Source: Chitinophagaceae bacterium
GTDB lineage: Bacteria > Bacteroidota > Bacteroidia > Chitinophagales > Chitinophagaceae
Assembly (NCBI GenBank): GCA_013140985.1
Contig: JABFRU010000021.1
Coordinates: 104,818-168,817 of the forward strand
DNA length: 64,000 nucleotides
Reading direction: 5' to 3'
Part shown: positions 35,803 to 42,907 of the stretch, in pieces
How positions within the stretch are numbered: the stretch's first letter is position 1
Layout: the number at the start of each line of letters is the position of its first letter
Notes under the pieces: generated by a model
Database searches by the model: none
The model's input: only the letters and a program-made list of their open reading frames with translations
Told to the model about the DNA's origin: nothing
Made by a program: the position numbers and the translations under genes

Positions 35803-36675
35803 TTACTTTAAGAAATTTTTCAAATAGCCTAATATCGTTTCGGTCTGCATCATCAGGCTCACATGTCCTTGTGAAGGAACAATGGCCAATTGCGATTTTG
35901 GCATTGGCTGCAGGTCAGCAGTGACACCACCCCCCAACAATTGATAGGTTTTCATCAACTCTATTTTATCCGTTCCGTCATTGTCGCCGGAAATGATCAG
36001 TACTGGTGCGGTAATTTTTGCAATATTGGAATCACCGACGTTGAATGGTTCTTTGGCGAAAACAAACATCTGCTCCAGGAACTTTCTCCATTTTGTTTTA
36101 TCTGGTGCCACGGCATCGTATGTGGTTTTTAACGGGGAATCATCAAAAAATTCAGGCTTAAAATCTTTAAATGCATCGTTTACTATGGGTAGCCAACCAC
36201 TGGTTTTATAAGTAGAAGAAATGATCACTAAGTTTCTTAACCGCCCGGGACTTTGTACGGCAAACTGGTAAGCCACAGAGCCGCCCATACTAAATCCTGC
36301 AACATCAGCACTGTCTATTTTCAGGTGATCCATCACTTTTTCTACATCACTTGCAAAAGTTGTGATCGATAATTCTCTATCTGAAAATGGCGAATGCCCA
36401 TGTCCCTGCATTTCAATGGCGATCACTTTCCTGGTCTTTGATAGCCCGGGTATCAATTCGCTCCAATTCATATCAATTGTATAAAAAGCGCCATGCAGTA
36501 AAATTAATGGCCTGCCCTCACCATATATTTCATAATAAATGCTGGCACCATTAACAGGTGCGTAACCACTGCTGGAAGGCTTGATCTGTTGACTGTTTGA
36601 TGCAGATGCCATAAACATGATTGTAATTAGTAGTATTGTTCTAAGAGGATTATGTGTTTTGAATAAATTTCTCAT
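35803..36675 (-). CDS. Secreted alpha/beta hydrolase
   Basis: The 290-residue protein has a signal peptide (about 1-28). An alpha/beta-hydrolase domain follows with LILLHGAFYTIDMNW (oxyanion region), the nucleophile elbow GFSMGGS, a late DGTD segment (acid), and the catalytic His in VPSQGHVSLM. It is most like small esterase or chloroperoxidase-type hydrolases; the substrate is unknown. It is a single minus-strand gene, 48 bp upstream of the start side of the VOC gene cluster. Confidence 0.85.
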   Translation of the reverse strand: MRNLFKTHNPLRTILLITIMFMASASNSQQIKPSSSGYAPVNGASIYYEIYGEGRPLILLHGAFYTIDMNWSELIPGLSKTRKVIAIEMQGHGHSPFSDRELSITTFASDVEKVMDHLKIDSADVAGFSMGGSVAYQFAVQSPGRLRNLVIISSTYKTSGWLPIVNDAFKDFKPEFFDDSPLKTTYDAVAPDKTKWRKFLEQMFVFAKEPFNVGDSNIAKITAPVLIISGDNDGTDKIELMKTYQLLGGGVTADLQPMPKSQLAIVPSQGHVSLMMQTETILGYLKNFLK

Positions 36676-36722
36676 AACGGTTTTTTATTTATTGATGATA
36701 CAAAGCTGCCGGTTATTTGCCC

Positions 36723-37148
36723 TTAGCGTTGGGTAAACTCCACGATCCATTCAATACCGTATTTGTCTCTGAAACAACCAAAATAAGTACCCCAGGGACT
36801 ATCGCCAATAGGCCCTTCTATTTGTCCTCCCACTGAAAGACCATTAAATAATTTGTCTGCTTCTTCTTTACTTTCTGCAGTTATTACAATTTTACTTCTG
36901 TTCTCATTTTCGTTTGTTCTTCCCATAATTTCCGGAACATCATTTGCCATCAACACACTACCCTTGCCGATAGGCAAAGCAATATGCATAATTTTATTTT
37001 CTTCTTTTTCTGCTACCGGGAATTCAGCATTTGCCAGGTCTTTGAAACGAATGATCTTTGCAAACTCTCCGCCAAATACTGATTTATAAAAAGTAAATGC
37101 TTCTTCGGCATTGCCGTTAAAATTTACGTGGGGATTAATGAGTGCCAT
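36723..37148 (-). CDS. VOC superfamily (PhnB-like glyoxalase fold) protein
   Basis: The 141-residue protein has the PhnB/3-demethylubiquinone-type VOC pattern. It begins INPHVNFNGNAEEAFTFYKSVFGGEF and has MANDVPE and a C-terminal SPWGTYFGCFRDKYGIEWIVEF. The fold binds a metal in many members, but PhnB-like proteins often lack clear catalytic residues and have no known reaction. It lies downstream of the AHSA1 and ArsR genes on the same strand, a frequent Bacteroidota arrangement. Confidence 0.88.
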   Translation of the reverse strand: MALINPHVNFNGNAEEAFTFYKSVFGGEFAKIIRFKDLANAEFPVAEKEENKIMHIALPIGKGSVLMANDVPEIMGRTNENENRSKIVITAESKEEADKLFNGLSVGGQIEGPIGDSPWGTYFGCFRDKYGIEWIVEFTQR

Positions 37149-37217
37149 AATTTTTATTGTTTGGTTTATTTAATTCGTTACTCTTTCATTTGTTTAAACG
37201 GCCATTGAAAACCAACA

Positions 37218-37715
37218 TCATTTTTTCGATGATGCTGCCAATAAGTTTTCCAGGTTGCTCAACGCCATTTTCATTCCTAGTGTAAAGCCATCCAGTACTC
37301 TCTCTAACCTTTCAAGTGATTCGTTGTAAATACTAATGTTCACTCTTGTTCTTTCGCCTTCTTCACTAAAATTATGATCCCATTCAGAACCCGGTAATTC
37401 AAGGTTTTCGTCTTTGTCTGCAAAAGCATTGTTCATTTTGAAATTTGTCTTCGGAGTAATGGAAGTGTATTCCTGCATTGCCCAGCGTTCAACACCTTCG
37501 GGACTTATCATTGCATAAAATCTTTTGCCACCTACTTTAAAATCCTGGTATTTTGTTTTGGCCACCATTGGCTTTGGCGCAATCCATTGGTCAAGGATCT
37601 CTGCTTTGGTAAATGCATCCCATACCAGCGAAAGTCCGGCATCGAATTCCCTGGTTATGAATACCATTTTCGCTGCTTTGTCAACGGTAAAATCAAATAG
37701 TAAATCATTTTTCAT
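37218..37715 (-). CDS. SRPBCC (AHSA1-like) domain protein
   Basis: The 165-residue protein has the AHSA1 pattern. It opens with [31 protein letters not shown], has a middle [17 protein letters not shown], and a C-terminal helix [19 protein letters not shown]. Such proteins bind hydrophobic ligands in a START-like cavity. It overlaps the upstream ArsR gene by 4 bp, so the two are translationally coupled and the ArsR protein probably controls both. Confidence 0.88.
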   Translation of the reverse strand: MKNDLLFDFTVDKAAKMVFITREFDAGLSLVWDAFTKAEILDQWIAPKPMVAKTKYQDFKVGGKRFYAMISPEGVERWAMQEYTSITPKTNFKMNNAFADKDENLELPGSEWDHNFSEEGERTRVNISIYNESLERLERVLDGFTLGMKMALSNLENLLAASSKK

Positions 37716-38032
37716 TTTTTCTGTTTTTTCATTGTTGATAATACTTTGTCAAGTTGATTGAACCGGGTTTCCCAGATTTTTCTGAATTGGGTAAGCCATT
37801 TATCAATCTCTTTCATTTTTTCAATTTCAAGCGAGTAATAAATTTCCCGGCCTTGTTGTTCCTGTTTTACCAGTTCGCATTCGGTAAGTATGCGGAGATG
37901 TTTGGAAACAGATTGCCGGGTAGTGTGGAAGTTGTCGGCAATGGCGTTCGGTGTCATTGCCTGCAATGCAAGTAAAGTAATAATGGCCCGCCTTGTCGGG
38001 TCGGCGATCGCCTGGAAGATGTCTCGTCTCAT
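37712..38032 (-). CDS. ArsR family winged-helix regulator
   Basis: The ATG at 38032 gives 106 residues. It has [22 protein letters not shown] followed by the helix-turn-helix [24 protein letters not shown] and the wing [10 protein letters not shown]. There is no Cys metal site of the ArsR/SmtB type, so a small molecule or another signal is likelier. The gene has a full promoter upstream with a dyad over the -7 element, consistent with autorepression, and its stop overlaps the AHSA1 gene. Confidence 0.9.
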   Translation of the reverse strand: MRRDIFQAIADPTRRAIITLLALQAMTPNAIADNFHTTRQSVSKHLRILTECELVKQEQQGREIYYSLEIEKMKEIDKWLTQFRKIWETRFNQLDKVLSTMKKQKK

Positions 38033-38064
38033 CTTGTTTAGATTTTTAGTTATGCAGCTGATCG

Positions 38065-38099
38065 GTTGCAAATATATGTGCAACTTTTCGGTTTCGCAA
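38065..38099 (-). promoter_or_regulatory. Promoter and operator of the ArsR-AHSA1-VOC genes
   Basis: On the minus strand TTG (38099-38097), then 20 bases, then TATATTTG (38076-38069) match the Bacteroidota promoter. An inverted repeat GTTGCA-N8-TGCAAC (38065-38084) covers the -7 element. Binding of the ArsR protein here would block transcription. The start codon lies 37 bases further. Confidence 0.6.
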
Positions 38100-38301
38100 T
38101 TTTTTTTTCAGATTGCTGAAAAATCAGCCGGAAAATGAGAATGCTGTCGTTTCAAACTGGTTGGCCGGATCTTTTCAGTAGTAAAAAGAAATGAAGAATT
38201 TAAAAAGGAGTATCAAAAAATAGCGGCTTGTATCAACCAAACTATTGTCCTGCGAGACAGTAAAAAAATTGCTTTTGGTGTTGGTTTTTTACACAGTTCA
38301 T

Positions 38302-38718
38302 GTTGTGTGCTGTTTTTAGAGTTACCATTTCATCATCTTAATAAATTTGTCGAACTTTTCAATGCCTTTATCTGCTGTGTATTTTCTTTCAAATTCAATA
38401 GGCTCATTTGGCTTTGGGTAATACTTGAAAAACCACTTTTGTGTTTGTCCATCAAATTCTATATGAAGGGCTTCTCTGTTCCATTCCATTGGGTCGTAAA
38501 TACCAACTACTAACTTGTCATGAGATGTAAACGCAAATAATCTATTACAAAGGTTAGTTTCAATAATATGTCTTACCAACTGAAGCAGTGGGTCAATTTG
38601 CCAATCAGTATTTTTTAAGCTAATATAGTTCTGCTCAATCTCTGCCCAAGGTCGCACCGTTGCTGTCTGCGCTTTATATTTTTGTATGTTTAGGGGTGTC
38701 TTCATAATAGCACACAAC
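38302..38718. other. Cassette-like unit 1 bounded by inverted GTTGTGTGCT
   Basis: GTTGTGTGCT at 38302-38311 and its exact complement at 38709-38718 enclose one gene, with 10 bases after the stop codon and 3 bases before the start codon. Two further units to the right have the same plan but different boundary words. Confidence 0.6.
38322..38705 (-). CDS. Hypothetical protein, cassette unit 1
   Basis: The ATG at 38705 gives 127 residues; an in-frame TTG upstream falls inside the boundary repeat and is unlikely. The protein is soluble and mixed alpha/beta with many aromatic residues (WFFKYYPKPNEPIEF). It has no signal peptide and no motif I recognise. Its small size and position in a cassette-like array resemble immunity or stress proteins carried by such arrays, but that is only context. 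The gene spans almost the whole unit. Confidence 0.6.
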   Translation of the reverse strand: MKTPLNIQKYKAQTATVRPWAEIEQNYISLKNTDWQIDPLLQLVRHIIETNLCNRLFAFTSHDKLVVGIYDPMEWNREALHIEFDGQTQKWFFKYYPKPNEPIEFERKYTADKGIEKFDKFIKMMKW

Positions 38719-38785
38719 GTTCGAGGCTTTGTGCAGTTGGGGAATTGACCAACTGTCCGCCCGGAACTGAAGCTAAATTTATAAC
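38719..38785. repeat. Left part of cassette spacer A
   Basis: It contains TTTGTGCAGTTGGGG (38738-38752 approx.), the complement of which occurs at the far side of the spacer, and the core GTCCGCCCGGAACTGAAG with an AT tail (38755-38784). The spacer is cut by an IS element at 38786; the second part is at 40278-40396. Confidence 0.6.
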
Positions 38786-38956
38786 TGTCTCGTCCTAAAA
38801 TTAGTTGACTGGTTTAGTTAATAAATCCTGCTATTGGTTGACTAAGATAATTCATCCTAAAATAGGTTGAGCAGAAAAGAATCTTTGTTTGTGTGCGGGT
38901 AAAAATATTTTCGTAGCCCCTCATAGCTAAAGAAAATATTTTGTGCGGTGGCCTGC

Positions 38957-39817
38957 TTAGGTACTCTCATTTACTGCTTCTTTTTTAGTACGTTTATAAT
39001 AATAGTTTTTCCATGTTTTCTTTTGCAGGCCGTACTGTTTATGTACATCTTCTGGCACCTGCCAGTTCAGGCTGCTGTGTCTTCTGCGGTAGTTATAAAT
39101 GGTAATACACCGGGCAATATGCCGGGAGGCTTCCAGTGGATCTTTGTAATAGTTGCTGATAAGTTCTGTTTTTAGAATACCGTTCACTCTTTCAGCAATC
39201 GCATTTTCATAAGGATCGCTGTTTTGGGTCATACTGATTTGGCAATTGTGTTGTTGCAGCAGGTTGGTGTATTCGGTGCTGCAATATTGTATGCCCCTGT
39301 CGCTATGATGTATGACAATAGCATCAGCAGGTTTTTGTGCCAGTGCTTTTTTTAGTGCCATGATGCCGCTGCTTACTTTCATGTCATCGCTGAGATGGAA
39401 GCCCACAATCTTTCGGCTGTAAGCATCAGTAATGAGGAACAGGTAAGCATGCCGGTGTTGGGTAGGTATGTAAGTAATATCAGCTACCCAGAGTTCATGA
39501 GCTTTAAGAGGCGTAAAATCCTTTGCCAGATTGGGGTAGCGGCGGAAGTGGTGTTTACTCATAGTGGTATAAACATTACGTTTTAGTTTTCGCACCAGCA
39601 GTTTATTGTGACGCAGTAAATCAAAGAAAGCATCTCTTCCCATTTTGATATAATGCTGTTTAAAGAATGCCTGGAGTTCAACAAAGAGTTTTCTGCCACC
39701 ACAGCGGGGCTGGTGTTTTCTGATTTGTTGTATTTGTTGCAGCACCAAACCTTCCTGCAAATGGAGGCGCATGGTTTTGCTCATATGTTTATGATACGCT
39801 TGTGGCGTATAGCCCAA
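38957..39817 (-). CDS. IS3-family transposase OrfB (DDE integrase core)
   Basis: From the first ATG it has 286 residues. The rve integrase core carries Asp in WVADITYIP, Asp in IHHSDRGIQY and Glu in NAIAERVNGILKTE, all spaced normally. Reading back in the -1 frame from orfA gives a continuous start that includes SLQTICRLLGYTPQAYHK, the usual OrfB N-terminus, so the active product is an OrfAB fusion made by frameshifting at 39889-39895. It catalyses excision and insertion of the element. Confidence 0.92.
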   Translation of the reverse strand: MGYTPQAYHKHMSKTMRLHLQEGLVLQQIQQIRKHQPRCGGRKLFVELQAFFKQHYIKMGRDAFFDLLRHNKLLVRKLKRNVYTTMSKHHFRRYPNLAKDFTPLKAHELWVADITYIPTQHRHAYLFLITDAYSRKIVGFHLSDDMKVSSGIMALKKALAQKPADAIVIHHSDRGIQYCSTEYTNLLQQHNCQISMTQNSDPYENAIAERVNGILKTELISNYYKDPLEASRHIARCITIYNYRRRHSSLNWQVPEDVHKQYGLQKKTWKNYYYKRTKKEAVNEST

Positions 39818-39861
39818 CAGCCGACAGATAGTTTGTAAACTAACTGAACTATATGTCTTTT

Positions 39862-40236
39862 TTACTTCCCGGACTGTGGGCTTCCAGACTTTTTTCTGAT
39901 GGAAATATTGAGTTTGTCTTCAGCAACATTAATCAATGTGTCAAGAGCATCAGCTCTTAGTTTTTCCCATTGGAGTTGCTTTTCAAGAGCCGCAATTTTT
40001 TTCTGCAAATCATCCGTCGTGATTTGTTTTTTGGGCAGCCTTTTTTTGTTGGGGTCATCCATATCTCTAAGATAGTGGCTTTGTTGTTTAGTTGTTCTAT
40101 CAAGGCCATGAACACCCTGGTAGATTTGCACCCATTTGCAGATAGTAGTACGGCTGATCCCATACTTTGCTTGCAGCTTTCGGTACCCGCAGCCTTGCTC
40201 CAGGTATTCTTTAATAATCTGTTCTTTTAAGTCCAT
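39862..40236 (-). CDS. IS3-family transposase OrfA (helix-turn-helix)
   Basis: The 124-residue protein has an N-terminal helix-turn-helix (LEQGCGYRKLQAKYGISRTT and following ICKWV). A coiled-coil with leucine-type heptads follows (about 80-112), as in OrfA proteins that bind the IS ends and multimerise. The frame ends shortly after a run AAAAAAG where ribosomes can slip into orfB. The start is the ATG at 40236, 41 bp inside the right end of the element. Confidence 0.9.
   Translation of the reverse strand: MDLKEQIIKEYLEQGCGYRKLQAKYGISRTTICKWVQIYQGVHGLDRTTKQQSHYLRDMDDPNKKRLPKKQITTDDLQKKIAALEKQLQWEKLRADALDTLINVAEDKLNISIRKKSGSPQSGK
39889..39895 (-). promoter_or_regulatory. Programmed -1 frameshift heptamer A-AAA-AAG
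   Basis: The orfA frame reads AGA-AAA-AAG, so the heptamer A AAA AAG is in the correct register for a -1 slip. The -1 frame continues without a stop into orfB and restores the conserved OrfB N-terminus. This is the classical signal of IS3-family elements. Confidence 0.8.
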
Positions 40237-40277
40237 AAAATGGTTGTTTTTTAGTCAACCTATTTCAGGACGAGACA

Positions 40278-40396
40278 AACTAAAAGCCGAAGTTAAGAAC
40301 TACTGCCCGGCAGAATTACGTCCGCCGAAACCAAAGCCTGGATATGCACTGCCGATAATTGTTTCAACGTCATGCCCCAATTGCACAAAACCTTTT
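40278..40396. repeat. Right part of cassette spacer A
   Basis: It continues the spacer broken by the IS element. It has ACTGCCCGGCAG, ACGTCCGCC, and near its end CCCCAATTGCACAAA, the complement of the segment at the left end of the spacer. With the IS removed the spacer would be about 183 bp, with paired ends. Confidence 0.6.
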
Positions 40397-41218
40397 GTTA
40401 GCAGCATACCCATTTACTCCTCACTATCAGTCAATGGCAATATGCCATAGTCAATTAGTCCGTAGTTTGGAAATGATTTTTGAAGTTTAGCGTCAATTTC
40501 TTTTATTAATGATTTTTGTCCAAATTCATTTGCTGGTTCTTTTGAATTGAAATAATATATCGGAGAACTCCAACCGGCATATTCCTGTCTTGAAAACCTA
40601 ATAACTTTGTCAACTAGCTTTGCTTTAGCCTCATAACAATGAACTTGGGCTGGAGATGTCTCTATAAACTCCCAATCTTGTACAAGTGTCAATGGAATTG
40701 TTGAGTAAATCTTTTGTTCATCATCTGTGGTAATTGCGAATTGAACACACCAACTTTTCTTGTCATTAGTTTCTCTTTCAATTTCCGTGTCCGAAAGTTT
40801 AGCAATATTCTCTTTTAGCAAAGTGTCAAAGTCGTAACCCAGTTTCACGACTTCACCGTCTAACCAATGCTGCCATTCATAAATATTTTTGTCGTTTTGA
40901 TTTTCAGTATTAAGTAACCAAAAATCTTCTCCGCCATTATCACCAATTAAAATAAAAGACTTTTTTATTTCGTCAGGCAAATAATCAGTTCGTCCAACAA
41001 ACTCAATTTCTTTTCTTAAAAGTCCAAATACAAAGTCTTGTCTAACACCGAATAATTTTAAAAACTCACGAAAGTAAATAGGAAATGCTTTACCAAGTTT
41101 TTGTTCAATGTCTGTCACTTCGTTTTCTGTCAAACCATAGTAGAAAACTTTGTCCTTAAAAGGTTCTAATTGTCGTTTTATGTCTATGTAGAGATTGTCC
41201 ATTTGGGTTGCTGCTAAC
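40397..41218. other. Cassette-like unit 2 bounded by inverted GTTAGCAGC
   Basis: GTTAGCAGCATACCCA (40397-40412) and TGGGTTGCTGCTAAC (41204-41218) are complementary apart from one extra base. They enclose one gene whose start codon is 1 base from the right repeat. The boundary differs from those of units 1 and 3 beyond GTTAGC. Confidence 0.65.
40414..41202 (-). CDS. SMI1/KNR4-like domain protein, cassette unit 2
   Basis: The 262-residue soluble protein has an N-terminal half fitting the SMI1/KNR4 (SUKH) pattern: a helix with LTENEVTDIEQKLGKAFPIYFREFLKLFG, later ILIGDNGGEDFWLLNTEN. SUKH proteins are frequently immunity proteins against contact-dependent or polymorphic toxins, though many have other roles. 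No toxin gene is next to it. The C-terminal half has no known motif. It has no signal peptide. It is one of three single-gene units with own inverted ends. Confidence 0.7.
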   Translation of the reverse strand: MDNLYIDIKRQLEPFKDKVFYYGLTENEVTDIEQKLGKAFPIYFREFLKLFGVRQDFVFGLLRKEIEFVGRTDYLPDEIKKSFILIGDNGGEDFWLLNTENQNDKNIYEWQHWLDGEVVKLGYDFDTLLKENIAKLSDTEIERETNDKKSWCVQFAITTDDEQKIYSTIPLTLVQDWEFIETSPAQVHCYEAKAKLVDKVIRFSRQEYAGWSSPIYYFNSKEPANEFGQKSLIKEIDAKLQKSFPNYGLIDYGILPLTDSEE

Positions 41219-41404
41219 GGGCAGGTATTTGCGAAGGCTGGGAAATAGACTTCCGTCCGCCCGGCTACCTGAAGCTAAATTTATAAATAAAAGTTGATGA
41301 TTTGCACATAGCTAAATTATTAACGTCCTGCCCGATATAAAGCTAAATTGAAAAACAAAAAGTCGAAACACGGCTTCCGTCCGCCCAGCTTTTGCAAATA
41401 CCAA
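41219..41404. repeat. Cassette spacer B
   Basis: The left side carries GGTATTTGCGAAGGCTGGG and the right side CCCAGCTTTTGCAAATACC, which are nearly complementary, so the ends pair. Between them is the core GTCCGCCCGG...CTGAAG with AT tail (41255-41286), CGTCCTGCCCG (about 41324) and a second CTTCCGTCCGCCCAG (about 41373). It may be two fused spacers. The layout parallels spacer A, although the end words differ. Confidence 0.65.
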
Positions 41405-42590
41405 TGTTAGCGGAGGTTTTTATAGGTTCGGATAAACTTCTTTTGCTTTGCTTCTCATTAAGTCAGACATTTTCTTATCAATTATTAGTTCCACATATTT
41501 TCTGTCCTCGTAAGTAACTTTCATGTTATTGCTTTCCATAAAAAGTGATGGGGCTAAGATTGCATTGTCTTTTGTAATTAATGCATAACCCAAAGCTAAT
41601 CTGTGTGTCAAAAAAGAAAAGCTTGGTGGTAATTCAATCGAAGAACCAATCGGCAAATCAAGTCTTGGTACAGGGAAAACGTCCACTCGACAATCGTTTG
41701 AAGTCAAGACTATTTCGGTTTCATTTTCTGCCCGTCCCCATTTTGTAACTTCGATAGCAACAATAAATAAAGTGTCCTTGTAATACTTGTAATATTGAAT
41801 AAGTTGCGGAAATGGCAAGTCTAAATTTCCGTTTTCGTCAAATTGTGCGTAGTTGATTACATAAGCTATCTCATCTATTTTAATAAATGAATTCCCATCA
41901 AAACAAATTGTCTCAAAACCGCCACCCCAATTTTTTTTAATAGTATGCAATGAGACCCTTTCGATAGCAAGGAGTTTTGCAATAAAGCCCAAGTTTGCGG
42001 AAATTGCTCTTAAAATATCTCCCTTTTCAGAACTTGCTTCAAATTCTTGTTGTTCGTAAGTGTGATGTAAGAAATCATCTGCACCAGTTCCACAAGCATA
42101 TACTTCTTCAAATATCTCTGACTTTGTCGTTTTCCAAAGTTCCTTTGGAGACCAAAATTGCTTAACTGAAATCATGTTTCCCTCTGGCTTCATTAGCAAG
42201 ATGAAAAAGGCAGATTTTTTAAACTTAGTTAAGTAATCATATTCCTCTATAAATTTTCTGATACCTGCTTCATCAATAGGCTCATAGTAAGAACAGCGAA
42301 TTGTAAATTCTTTCAGAAATTCGGTCATCTCTGTAACTACTCCTGCCAAAGCAATTGCCACATTTTTATTAATAATATAGACTTTCTGATATAGGTCAAC
42401 CGCTAACGAAGTGTTAGTGTCTAAATATTGGGTAACATCAATAGTGTTTGTTGGAAGCTGGATACTTTTTGTAGCGCCACGAGATGAAATGAGTAAGTCA
42501 CCTAAAAGAAAAGGTCTTTTGTAGTTTAATGTACTTGCGATTAATGTCATTTCAAAGTAGTAGGGTGTTTCTGTAAAATCTCCGCTAACA
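41405..42590. other. Cassette-like unit 3 bounded by inverted TGTTAGCGGAG
   Basis: TGTTAGCGGAGGTTTT (41405-41420) and AAAATCTCCGCTAACA (42575-42590) are complementary in 15 of 16 positions and enclose one gene. The right boundary is about 25 bases upstream of the start codon. It is the last unit; the next gene to the right lacks such ends. Confidence 0.65.
41420..42550 (-). CDS. Hypothetical protein, possibly Ntn-hydrolase (proteasome beta/HslV)-like, cassette unit 3
   Basis: The 376-residue protein begins MTLIAS with Thr2, then RPFLLGDLLISSRG, KVYIINKNVAIALAG with a following helix, and a later VYACGTGADDFLHH. This order (N-terminal Thr, strand with Gly-Asp, KI-type strand and G-containing turn, GTG) resembles proteasome beta or HslV subunits. 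That reading is inference from pattern only; sequence identity looks low and the C-terminal half has no known match. There is no signal peptide. It fills a cassette-like unit with its own inverted ends. Confidence 0.55.
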   Translation of the reverse strand: MTLIASTLNYKRPFLLGDLLISSRGATKSIQLPTNTIDVTQYLDTNTSLAVDLYQKVYIINKNVAIALAGVVTEMTEFLKEFTIRCSYYEPIDEAGIRKFIEEYDYLTKFKKSAFFILLMKPEGNMISVKQFWSPKELWKTTKSEIFEEVYACGTGADDFLHHTYEQQEFEASSEKGDILRAISANLGFIAKLLAIERVSLHTIKKNWGGGFETICFDGNSFIKIDEIAYVINYAQFDENGNLDLPFPQLIQYYKYYKDTLFIVAIEVTKWGRAENETEIVLTSNDCRVDVFPVPRLDLPIGSSIELPPSFSFLTHRLALGYALITKDNAILAPSLFMESNNMKVTYEDRKYVELIIDKKMSDLMRSKAKEVYPNL

Positions 42591-42663
42591 CATAAATATA
42601 CGCCACTCCCGGCATAAATTCCTATTGAAAATCAATGTAGCTTTATGCCAGCACATATCAGAA

Positions 42664-42903
42664 ATGAATTTTATCATTACCATTAAATACTTTCATCCCC
42701 AATTGCAAATAGGACTTGAAGATCCAAGGAATGCATGGTGGTTTGCTGCCGGCAAACAACCTGTTAAAATCAATGCCCTTATTTACCAGGGCCAATTATA
42801 TTACAGGATCCCGGTTTCAGGTAAACGCATCAGCTATAAACAATTAAAAAAAGGATTGATCAAAAAGCAAATAATTATACAAGAAGAGCCACTGCCTTTT
42901 TAA
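42664..42903 (+). CDS. Hypothetical small protein (79 aa)
   Basis: The ATG at 42664 gives 79 residues; an in-frame TTG upstream would add 13 that look unnatural. It has a basic, Tyr-rich sequence (RISYKQLKKGLIKKQ) and is probably cytoplasmic. No domain is recognised. It lies alone on the plus strand between the cassette-like array and the FkbM gene, and converges with the latter (4 bp between stops). Confidence 0.55.
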   Translation: MNFIITIKYFHPQLQIGLEDPRNAWWFAAGKQPVKINALIYQGQLYYRIPVSGKRISYKQLKKGLIKKQIIIQEEPLPF

Positions 42904-42907
42904 AAAA

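Larger units (their letters stand above)
38786..40277 (-). mobile_element. IS3-family insertion sequence, 1492 bp
   Basis: The ends are TGTCTCGTCCTAAAAT at 38786 and the complement of TGTCTCGTCCTGAAAT at 40277. The termini are TG...CA as in IS3 family members. AAC is duplicated on both sides (38783-38785 and 40278-40280). The element carries orfA and orfB on the minus strand with a slippery heptamer between them. Inside the left end, partial copies of the terminal repeat recur near 38837 and 38855-38870. An 11-bp inverted repeat AAAATATTTTC/GAAAATATTTT (38902-38942) lies downstream of orfB and may end the transcript. The element looks intact. Confidence 0.9.

Noticed and set aside
38301..42590. 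Calling the array a class of integron with attC sites
   Set aside because: The plan is cassette-like, but no integrase is in the window, spacers are longer than typical attC, and the GTTRRRY core is only partly matched. Reported as cassette-like instead.
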